From NCBI GenBank assembly GCA_900088475.1, contig FLMG01003335.1, forward strand, positions 1 through 64,000: a stretch of 64,000 nucleotides of DNA, in the 5' to 3' direction. Made by a program: the position numbers and the translations under genes. Shown here piece after piece: positions 1-10,302 of this stretch (position 1 is the stretch's first letter; every line of letters begins with the position of its first letter). Source of the stretch: Hyphochytrium catenoides (taxonomy: Eukaryota; Sar; Hyphochytriomycetes; Hyphochytriales; Hyphochytriaceae). The notes under the pieces were generated by a model, which did no database searches, was not told the origin of the DNA, and saw nothing but the letters and a program-made list of their open reading frames with translations.

Positions 1-1037
1 TCCGCCACTGGATTCGAGCAGTCCTCGACAGATGTGCAGGAGGGGGTATCACTGGAAAACGACCATGGGTAATCTTTGGGGTACCGTGGAGTAAACCTAG
101 GGTAAACCTAGACCCAAAATTGATGGTGCTTCAAGAACCTTGGGTAATCATGAAATTGGTCGACTGAACCTAGGGTAAACATATAGCAATTGCTAAGAAC
201 ACAGGGTAAACATAGGGACTCAAAACTGTCTCCGCATTGAGATCATCAAGAACAAGGAATTAAGATAACTCTTTTAGGGATTATCATTTTAAGCAGACTT
301 GATGATAATCTTCACCACGGGCTGAATAACGGATCATTCACAACGAACACTGGAACTGGAACGACAACAGGAGAAAAGGCAAGCACCGACGGGTGATGTT
401 TGATGAGCGACAGCAGTAGCAGCGGCGCCAGCGAGAAGCAACCCTTTCTTACGCCGCTGCAACAACGGTCATCATTGGTCATCGTCAACACGTCATGTCA
501 CTACTTCTCAAGGAGGAAGCGTCCCGCGGAGACGAGCAAGAAAGAACTAGACCACCCAGTAGTGGAGAGATAGTAGGTAGGCGAAAAAAAGCAGAAGCAG
601 CAGAATGATGAACGAATGAACGAGCAAGAACGAGGAGAAGCTGAAGAAGGGGAAGAAGCAAGATGCACAACGACAGAAGGCGACGACGCCAACAATAATG
701 CCGTTCCCCCTCTAATAGGATGGAAAATTAAAGTGGCAGGCAATGCCGACAAGAAGACCGCTACAAGGAAGCAGCGAATGAAAGAGTAGCAGCAGCATGC
801 TCTCTTCCTATCCTTCTCCCTGCAAGAACGGTCGCCGAACGAGAGTTACGTAGGACTCCAGCAGCGGGTTCATCAGTCCACCAGGTAACGATGATTTTTG
901 GTATCAAGCATTTTGGGAGACAGGTTACTGTTCTTGCATCCATCACGTTGACCGTCTTCTGCTGTGGGGCCAGATGATAGACCACCCATGGCTAGAGTTC
1001 CGCTGATATCATAGAACGTCGTAAAGTAGCCGAATCA
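1..1037. other. 5' flank with degenerate short repeats, no gene seen
   Basis: No convincing coding exon is visible. Between about 90 and 220 the sequence holds several imperfect copies of a unit resembling AACCTAGGGTAAAC (near 92-115, 166-180 and 203-217). They may be decayed satellite or transposon-end repeats. The ORFs here have biased composition and no recognisable similarity. Confidence 0.4.
92..217. repeat. Degenerate CCTAGGGTAAAC-like repeats
   Basis: The unit CCTAGGGTAAAC is present near 97 and again near 168, with related AGGGTAAACATAG copies up to 217. The spacing is irregular, so this is a decayed cluster and not an active tandem array. It lies upstream of the transposase remnant and could be part of its subterminal repeats, but no matching copy was found on the far side. 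Confidence 0.35.
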
Positions 1038-4000
1038 GTGAGAAAGCGTCGCATCATCATGGAGAGCAACGAAGAACAGAAGAATGTCCAGAAAAGGGCA
1101 ACTCGCCAAAACGCTTCCTCCGGTAGTGAAGACGACGGAGGAGACGACGATTTGGAGGAGGAAACCTACTCTTGGCAGTACTATTATAGGCAAGGATACT
1201 TTACAGTCTCCCGAATGCACAGTGACGATCGTCATTGCAAGTGTACCGTGAGTGTGATTTCTAAGCGCTAAGCAAATAGTGTATTATGACCTCTGCCCCA
1301 CTTTCAGTTCCTGGCATTAACGCGGATGACTTCTGTTTAATGCACCTCGTCATTTAGGATTGCACCGCAGCTCATCTGGACGGTTTATATCTCTCCCGAT
1401 ACCATTATGGCAAGCATAACAGGACCATTACGCCCAGGAAAAGGAGAAAAATGAGGGAAAACCTGACGCCATCGCCCCTACGTACTGCTAGCACAGAGAG
1501 GACTTCATCACCTCTAGGATATCCCCACCGTGTCTCCCTGATGGAATCACAGACCAAGGAAAATGTGCAGAGGGGAAGCCAAGCAACCGTCCTCCACCCT
1601 CTTCTGGACTCTTTGAGGGCGAAGGTCATGCCGAAGCAATCTCAACAACAAGTAGGGACGACGCCCCTGCCATCAAATGTTACACAGGTGGAGCAACAGG
1701 AAGAGATTTCTTCTTTTGACTTTGAAGCTGATGAGGCTAGAGAAGGGTCAGATATAGAGTTCGGCGAGACTACTACTGGTCCTGACGGTCTCGCCATAGG
1801 TAAGTTTGTGATCTCCAGAGTGATTCTCTCTTCCATTCAGCTGAGCTGCAGCCTCTGTCGCGAAGCAGTCTGAGAAGTTCTAGTATGAGATCTGCTAACT
1901 TCTCTTTGTTCGCACCAGGTTCAGGGACGTCAGGTACTGGGAGAAGTCCGAGGGTTGACTCACGACTAGAGCGAATAAAGGAGGCAGGAATCGATCCTGG
2001 GGACCCGGAGATACTATGCGCACTCCTTGATAATGGATGGCGCTGGTTACCTTTTGGTGTCCTCCAGTCTCCGGAAGGGAAAAGAATAATGAATGGGATA
2101 GTTGGCGCTCTAGAGAGCCTTACTGAAGAACTCTTCTCCAGAATCCTCGCTACTGCGGTTTCCTCAGCAACAAGGACAAGGATAGTAGGAGAAGGGCGAG
2201 AGGAGGGCTCTTGTGCTACTTCCTCGTCAGACGGCGAGGACTCCGACGCTCAGCAGGAACTTCTACGACAGATGGGAGCTCTTTCAATTGATCAGTTAAG
2301 AGAAAGAAGGGGCAGCGAGTCCAGTGAACAAGAAGACAGAGAGGATGGAATGCAGGATCTCAAGGGAAAGAACGACGACGGTGAAAAAGAACCCACGCCG
2401 GAAATTGTGACTGAGGACGGTTCAGCGAAAGTGAACGAGTCCATTGGTGGGATGGGCAGCGTACAATGGTGGATGAGAGGCTGGACTGACATCAGAACAT
2501 TCATAGAGGCTGGTAAAAGTTATACTTACTCCACCCCCAGCTCTCCTCGGTCGTCGACTGAAAATCTGAGAGCAGAGATCGCATCTCAAATGTGTAAGCC
2601 TATGATGCCAAAGTATCATTTCAGTCCTTTGGAAGAAGTGGCCAAATGCCATTTGGAGCGCCTCGTGTCACAGGCTGCGCCTAAAAAGCACATTGAGAGC
2701 ACTTATACAATGCAGAGAGAAGGGTTTGTATTGACTCGTGCAGCTCTAGGCGACCCCAACGCGGACAAGTTGCCTTCATATCGTCAAGTTCTTCGGACTA
2801 TGCGTAATCTAGGCTCCAAGGTTGTAAAGATTGGTAAGTGATGCGAACAATTGTCTGACTTCAAACAGCTTTCTCTGTCTCTCTCTAACTTGAGAAAAGA
2901 TTGCTGCAGGAGGGGATGCTTGTTATATTATGGCGCCAACATGCTGAGAACCAGCTGCCCCTATTGCTCCGCGCCTCGCTGGTGGCACACTGGGAATAAA
3001 CGCAAAAGAAAAGTAGCATCGTCAGCGTATTACTTCTCGTTACAAGGCCTCATCCGACAGTTATTTATGGATAAAGAAGTTGCTCGTGCCATGGCAAGCC
3101 ATGAAGAGCATGTGAGGCAGTGTCAGGAGCTAAACGAGGGCAAAGACAAAGGCGATTGGGAGATGCACGACATTTGGTGTTCGGATGGGTGGGACACCTA
3201 CTTTCTGGAGGCACAAAGGAGAGAAGGTGGCTATCAATCGAAGAATCTGGCCCTAGTGCTCTCGACAGATGGTGTCACCCCTTTCCAGTTTGGGAAAAGT
3301 AAGTACACCATGTGGCCATCTCAGTGATGATTCTCAACCTCCCCCATCGAATGAGGATAGCCCACGAAAATGTTCTGATACCAGCCCTCATTCCGGGACC
3401 AAAGAAATCCCAAGGACTTAAACAGTTTTCTTGAGCCGCTGCGTGATGAGCTGCAACATATGCGCTTGAACGGGTTCGATGTAGTTGACTATTCTTTGAG
3501 CGATCTACCAACCCTACGGATCAAGGCCTTCCTCCTCTTCATCGCTGGTGACCATAAGGCTCTCGTCAAGGTGATGATCTTTTGTTCCTCTTCAAGATGG
3601 ACTTAGGATTACCTATCTGCCGCCTGTCATCATCATGAAGGTGTTAATGATCTCCTTGCTGACGTTTTCACCGTTCTGCTCAGATTTTTGGATGGGTGGA
3701 CGTCGGGAGAAAGGGCGTGCCCGCGTGTGGCAGCTGTAATGGCTGCATTGGGTTCAGAGATGGGATAATGAGCCAGACCGTGTATCCTTCTTCCTTCTCA
3801 GCTGCCCAAAATGGATGCTGGAAGAGATGGTCCAACGACGATTACCTCCACTTGGCAGGACAAAAGGACGAGAGTATGGGCTGCAGTACACCTCCTTTTC
3901 ACTCGCCCACAGATTATTAGCTTCAACTTCAGTCTTTATGTTGTCTGGATGTGCCTTTGTCTCACTCCTTCTTTTGCGCCTTTGTATAGGATCAGGCTTT

Positions 4001-6090
4001 AACGGGATATGTTGCTTTGCAAAGTCTTCTGGCTTTGACTATCCCCATATGCATGGGCCAGATTGTATGCACTGCCTGAAAAACGTCATTCAGAGGCTCG
4101 TAGATATGATGCTGGGCAATCTCCTCACTCGGAAGGTGTGGGATAGTGAGAAGAAGAATAATAGAGATACCACTGGACCAGGCCAACTTGAGGAGGTGGA
4201 ACCGCACGAGGAAGTGGCGAACGGAGAGGGTAAAGCTTCTCCTTCAACCTCTGAAAAGATGGGAGGCTGGGCGACCCGTGTCATATTTCTCTTTCCCACT
4301 AGCTTGAAACATCTCTCTGTTTTCTCTCTCCCTACAGCGTTCGCTTTCTCTATTTCTGTCCCTCACTTGTTCTACTCTCTTCACTCATTCTCTGTGGATG
4401 ACAAATGTTTCCTCTCGTTTGGGATCATGCTCTGGCGCTTAATATCTCTTCTTTGCCTAACCCTAACCTAACGCATACGCCTTGTACGGTCTTCCGTGAA
4501 CAGCCTCAACGCAGCATGGGAAGGCCACTAGAGCGATTGGCAGGAAAACGAAGAAAACATCGTCACAGAAGTTAGACCTCAAGACTCCGTTTACCATTAC
4601 ATCCGCAGCAAGACTTATAGCTCATCAGGAGCTCCAAGCATACGTTCTCAATCCTGACATCTCTGACTCTACGGCTGTTAACATGTTCAGACCAATGTCC
4701 CAAGGCGGTAGAGGTGCTATGCGGACAGCGGACTGGCTGCGCTTTCCCCTCATCTGGGGCAAAGCTGCCTTCCGCTTTGATGAGGCAGATGGGGGCTTGT
4801 CCAAAGACGTAAGGGCCGTCTGGTTCAGATTCTGTGATGTTGTTCAAGACCTTGTGGACAGGACTATCACTAGAAATAATGCGAGAGATCTTCAGGCCAG
4901 AGTATTGGAGGTCATTCAAGACATAGAGCGCCTTTTTCCTCGTAAAGTGCTTACCCAGATGCTGCATAAAATGGGACATCTTTGCGACAACATTCTGATG
5001 TGGGGACCAAGCTATTGTTTATGGTGAGGTTAACCTAAGTACTAAGGCGCTGTGATGCAACAGTAGTACTAATCCACGCTCATGTTCCTCGTATCGAAGG
5101 CTTTTCCCTTTTGAGCGCACAATGAAGCCAATCACCAGCCTCATCCACTCTCCAAAAAACCCTGCAGCAGATGTCAGCGACGGTCTGCAGCTCATATTAG
5201 TGAGCAGGGCCATATGGTCTCTACATCTTGCGTCTTGTAAGCCATTAACTTCCGGAGAACTACTTCATGAGCAGACTAACCAGATTTTGCGACAGAGCTG
5301 TTACAAGGTATGGTAGCGCAGGGGCAAGGGCAGCTGTATAAGTCGCCGTCGGTGACAGACAGTTCATTTCTATTTCACAAAGTTCGGTATCACAGTCTCT
5401 ATACTCCGCTTCTCCCAATTTTCCCGTCAACTCTCATCGGCATTCTAACATCACTCTTCTATTATTGATCATCAGGTTTTAGACGACGATGACGCTGCAT
5501 TTGAAAGTCACGGAGAAGACACGTACCAGCGCCTCATTGGGGACACATGGCTGCCACGCCCTTATTTTGACCGCCTTCCTGTATGTGGTTTGGAATTCGG
5601 CACAGTCCCGTATGGGCCTGTCCCAGATCACGATTTGAAGCACCAGAAAGGCATATGCAAGGATCATAAACTGTGCGACATGATCCAAACAGGCCTGGCC
5701 AAGTGGCTATTCATCAACTGCAGCGCCTATAGGCAGCTCTGGAGTAAATACTTTGCACAGCCCAACCGCAAGCGGCTAACCAAGCTATCTCGCTACGAAC
5801 TAGAAGACTTTCAGCGTTTTTTTTCTGATATGGAGCAAGCAGAGAAGCTCAACCCTCTCCAGGAAGAGCTTGTGGGCGGTGTCATGGGTAGAATGGACGC
5901 AAACCCAAGCCACCAAGAGCACTCATTATACTCCAAAGTGCGCCACAGAGCACTCACACTCTCGTCTTCCAGATGACACCGGATAAGACTTGCACTGGAC
6001 TTCATTTTACCATTTTCCAAAAAAGCCCCTCGGATCTGCACACCTCTGTGGCGCACTTTGGGGCCCAAATTGGCCTTAGCAAAGAGGAAG
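1038..6090 (+). pseudogene. CACTA/EnSpm-type transposase remnant (Tnp2 + DUF4218)
   Basis: Coding pieces read like the TnpD/Tnp2 transposase of CACTA elements. An N-terminal Cys/His cluster (C-x-C near 1240, then a Cys/His block after an intron near 1360) suggests a zinc finger. An acidic linker follows at 1450-2830. The Tnp2 core starts near 2900 with LYYGANMLRTSCPYC, then LVLSTDGVTPF, YTMWP and LIPGPK, and a D-C-M-H-x4-N motif near 4055. A DUF4218-like part has IERLFPRKVLTQMLHKMGHL (about 4925-4985) and, after an intron, FPFERTMK near 5104. A tail to about 6090 is also coding-like. The frame changes after MWPS near 3318 and changes back near 3428 with no plausible intron, and a further frame ambiguity lies near 3740. 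The copy is therefore probably dead. Terminal repeats and target-site duplication were not found, so the ends are approximate. Confidence 0.75.
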
Positions 6091-7535
6091 TGCAGTGCAG
6101 CAAGGGATAGCGGCAGTAAGAAGGAGAGTAGTTGTGTGTCACGGAGTGATGATGCAGGCATGGTTTTCCCACTTTCTGACGGGTGGTGAGGAGTGGGTTT
6201 TTATTTAGTCCAGCCTGTATCGCAGTGCATGTTCTGTTAGTCGTCGGTTTGTAAGTAAGTAAGTCTTAGTTGTAGGAGTAAAAATTACTTGGAAAGAACG
6301 TCCGGTGATCATCTTCGTGCAGGAGGGGGTGGGAACTCCGAAGGGAGGGGAGGCTTTAGGGAGGGGCGTGTGGTGAACTACGTTCCCTACCCGGCCAAGA
6401 ACCCCCTCTCCCATCCATCCCAAGTCTCTGGGAGCCTCAGTACCATTCGGGCTCTTACATCTCCTACTGTAGTAGTTCTATAGATGCTGACATGTATAAC
6501 CACCAAGCATTTTCCCCGTCACAAGAGACATCTCCACACATCTGACTGACAGTGGATCTTTCACTTCATCCGTTACAAAATTCCCTGCTCTGTGCCGCCT
6601 ATCTCTTTATAATAAGAAAACGCGCATCATCTTTCTTTTCCACCTCCATCGCCCTCCTCACCGACCTCCTCCTTCCTTGTCTTCATTTCCGGCCGTTCTA
6701 TCAGAGCTGGAATCTTCTCTCCTGCCTCGAGGCCCACCATCCAGAAGGCGCAGAGCTTTGCTATGGCTTATTGGCAGTGAGCCATCCATCCGTTGAGAGC
6801 GCTGAATCTTTTTCCTGCTTGTCTGAGATGTCTCTTGCTGGTTGGAGCGGAGGCAGGGGGCTGATGGACTCTTTCCCCTCTTCCTTGTGTCCATCTACCT
6901 ACACACAGCGGAGCCAGGAAACGTCATGTCCACCTCTTGCTTAACCCCGTAGATTATGAACATTATCTCTAGAGATAGTGTTAGACTATCGATCAATTAA
7001 GACGAACCCTTCCAACTATCCTGTTTTGTCGTAAGCTAAATTTATAGCTACTTGAATTCTTATCAAGGAACCAGTGCCCCCATGGCACTGCGCTCTTCCC
7101 TTTCCAGGCTATCTTTGGACCGTGGTCGTCTTTCTTGTTGAGTCCTCTGGCCGGCCGTGCACCTGTAATCTTTTACCATCATAGAATAATTCCTGGTAAG
7201 TCCAGAGGGTAAGACCCGAACTTTATCGTACTTCTTATGGACGATACAGCTCTGCAAAACAACTCTACCAGCCGTGGAGGCTGCACATAAAGATAGACAT
7301 CTCTTTGCTGAAGGCTGAAGCTCCGCTCCGAGCACTACTCAGCTGCAAGATTACCTGCACTTTCGCTCCCATTAGTCGGATTCCTTCGCGCTCCTAAGGG
7401 CTAGGACGAGACGTCCCTTTGCTTGACGAGATTCAGAACAGTACCACCTCCTCTGAGCCCTGACCTACGCTAACATTTGAAATAGTGCATAAGTACGCAC
7501 AGCATAGAAATTTTGAGTTTGATTTTCTTCCCAAG
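6091..7535. other. Intergenic stretch, nothing recognised
   Basis: Both strands carry ORFs of up to about 130 codons (for example 6552-6944 on the plus strand), but they are low in information, match no family I know, and some lack an ATG. The stretch probably holds the 3' end of the transposon and the promoter of the ACT-domain gene that starts at 7536. Confidence 0.4.
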
Positions 7536-9203
7536 ATGGCAGCTAGAGATTGGTCACGACGATTCAAAGTCGCTTGTCGCAGTCATGAGCTCTATGGAGA
7601 GGTGCTTACGGAGAAGATGCAGATCATAAGCCTCAGGAAGAAAGATCCCCGGATGGAGCCCTTCATCATGCATGCTCTGATGCGAAGGTTGCTCAATTTG
7701 TTGCCGGCAGAATTCCCGGTGTTTCTCATGGCGCAAACCGATGACGAGGTAAATCAGTAACGCTTGGGAGGTCTATCATTCCCTTAATGACTCGTGCTCT
7801 TTTGTCTCTTAGTTAACACTTGTGGCTCACGAAAGCTTCAAGTGTCCCGATGTGGTGATACAAAGCGTCAGGAAGGGTTGTAGCATTCTCCGCTTCAGCA
7901 CGACGAGTGCAATAATACGATCGGAGGACAGGACGGGAGTGGTTGGGGCAATAATGGACCCTCTAGTGACAACTGAGTTTCCAATGCTCCATTTCAGTAC
8001 AAGGACCGCCCATCTGCTAATCGGTAAGCCCCAACCATTCATGTCAAACGTCGCTGTGTATACTCTACCGCTATCCTTTACTTTTGTCGCTACGATCTGG
8101 TCCTATCAAATCCCTCTCTTATGCCTTCTTCCTCCACGATGTCTTCCGTCTCAACCGAACATTTGATGACAGTGCCTGGAGAGAACACCAGATCGATCGT
8201 CGACCGCTTTCGCACTAGGGCGGACTGCGCGTGCTATTGTTGTGGAAGAGATCCATTCCCGTCGTCGCCCTCCCATACACTGGCCAGCGTCACATCAGCC
8301 TTTTTCCCGGGCCAAGGAGCGCGGGATAAGCTGCAAGTAGAACGGAAGAGGGCAATGATTGAACAATTTGACGGGCTTAAAGCGGTTGTCAACACTGACC
8401 TATGCCCCGATGGCATCCTAGATCCGCCAACCCTGTTTCACCAGCTATCGTCGGGATCCTCCATAGACTTTGAAGCAGACGAGTCGGAGGTTGATCTTAA
8501 TAGTGTGTCAGGCTCGCTGGTGCAATTCAGCTTCAAGCTCAGTGACCTTCCAAGGTAGGAGCCTTGTTTAGATAGCGGTAGAGAGAGAAAAGAACTACGG
8601 CCTCAGATCCAGTGAAGGACACATCGGTTGAGTGGGCTCCGACCGTATAGGAAAAACTAGAAGAGTACTAGGATGAATGAAAACTCTCAGATTAACCAGC
8701 ATAGGCACTTTGGGTCCGCTAAAGGTCGGAAGGCTAGGACAGTGAATAGGAGGTGGAAATAGCTTGAATGAAGCTTGATTCGGATCGCTAATCGCCGCTT
8801 TCTACCCCGCAGTTGCTCCAGACCATTGTTACAGAGCGTATTCTACCCTCCTGATGGCATTGAGGGGCACTTTCTAACCTGCAGCTATTTGGAGGACGAG
8901 GTGACTCTGTGCTTGGACCACAGACTTGCCGCGCTTTTTCCTACAGATACACTAGGCTACCAAGGTCCTAAGCAGCAATGGACTGCCATACGGATAGGGC
9001 AAGGCGCGGTGCCGACAACCGAGAACAGTGTCGTTAGCTCCATCGCGGAAGTTCTCCATCGAGTTAGCGTCCCGCTTCTTTTAGCAAGCACATCTCATAC
9101 CGATTACTTTATGGTGGGTCCTGAGAGCCTTAAGTCGGCAGCGCAAGCCCTAGCTGCTTCTTTGCCAGTGTCGATCCATCTGCAACTGGAAGACAATCAA
9201 TAG
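7536..9203 (+). CDS. CASTOR/GATSL-like ACT-domain protein
   Basis: Four exons (7536-7748, 7813-8023, 8173-8554, 8813-9203) join in frame to about 398 residues. The start ATG sits in a good context (CCAAGATGGC). The first two exons contain FPVFLMAQTDDE followed by LTLVAHESF, and then an ACT-like segment with DRTGVVGAIMDPL and LHFSTRTAHLLI. The last exon has LCLDHRLAALFP, WTAIRIGQG, SVVSSIAEVL and LLASTSHTDYFMV. This is the layout of the animal arginine sensor CASTOR1 and its relatives: paired ACT domains in the N- and C-terminal halves, with a conserved S-T-x-x-T-D-x-x-L/M-V strand. CASTOR1 binds arginine and controls GATOR2 and TORC1; whether that holds here is inference. The middle exon (8173-8554) is an insertion of unknown nature with a C-x-C-x-x-C-C cluster. 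Human CASTOR1 is 329 residues. Another ACT-domain family remains possible. Confidence 0.62.
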
Positions 9204-10302
9204 ATGCCAAGAACCTTGAGAACCATGATAGATAATATTTAAAAAGATAGTCGTTGCGATCTAGGCCGATTTGCCTTGCCTTCTGAGCTGCGCCTCATAC
9301 TAATGCAGATACTCGACCACTCTCGGACGGGCAACCCCCTCGATTATGTCGTACGAGGCCTAGGGCCTTCTTTTGCTATAACAATCCTCTTTGGATGGGT
9401 CCCAGCGTCGCGTGGATGGTCTTGACTTCATAGTTATTCGGATCGTCACTCCCATTTAGCTTGTAATCCTAGACAGACGCCACAATGGCCGCTAGCCTGG
9501 CGCAGCAGGGTGTTTCCAGTACGCTCCCCGAGAAAAGCGCGAAAGACAGCCAGATTCATTGAAGCATTCACTATATGAGCTATGCCCTCATACGGCCAAC
9601 GGTAACGGCGGAAGCGCTGTCATTCAAGAGAGAAGCCCCCATGAAGGAAATGAAAGTCTATGGAAGGGGGAACAATGATCACTAAGCATAGAGAAGAGAG
9701 GAAGCTTTAGATCTCTAGCTTTCAGACCTCGGAGAAAACCAAGAACACGCTTTATGGAGGCGGGAGCTGCAAGAAGGCGGCGACGTGAGGCAGCAAGAGG
9801 CAGAGCTAGGCTCAAGGCTAGCCTTGCTCATGGCAATGATGATGACTCAATGACCCTCTTGATGACAAAGCAAGCTCTAGAAATTTACATATTAAGCAAG
9901 TACCTGAACGTCTGGGATCACATGCTTCACATCTTCCATGCATGGTGGGGGTACCTCTCCAGATTGACGAATGCTATTGTGACGTACCTCCCTCTCATTT
10001 CTACTGATGATATTTCCCAGTTACAGGACCAGGGAGAGGATACCTCCCCTATGATGTCGGCGATAACCCCTCCATTTCCTTGTCAACCTGGGTACTGTAC
10101 AGAGTAGAAAGAGCAAAATAATTTCTCCTTTGCTATTTTCTGATCTGTGGCAACTTTCTACGTCGGATCTTCGGCAAAACGGCATGCGAACCATGTCCAG
10201 AAGTCCCGCTGGACTGTGAAGGTGGAAAGCTTAGAAGGCGAACGGTGTCGAAGCGCCAAGGTTGACAATATAAGATAGGACAAAGGTGATAAGTTGGTCA
10301 AG
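9204..10302. other. Intergenic stretch with one unsupported ORF
   Basis: An ATG-started ORF of 117 codons (9754-10107, plus strand) has an Arg/Ala-rich N-terminus and a mildly hydrophobic middle (WDHMLHIFHAWWGYLSRL). I recognise no family, and no clear splice partners were found. The stretch otherwise looks like the 3' flank of the ACT-domain gene and the promoter of SGT. Confidence 0.3.

Noticed and set aside
9754-10107. ATG-started 117-codon ORF between the ACT-domain gene and SGT
   Set aside because: No family, no splice partners, and biased Arg/Ala start; not enough to call a gene.
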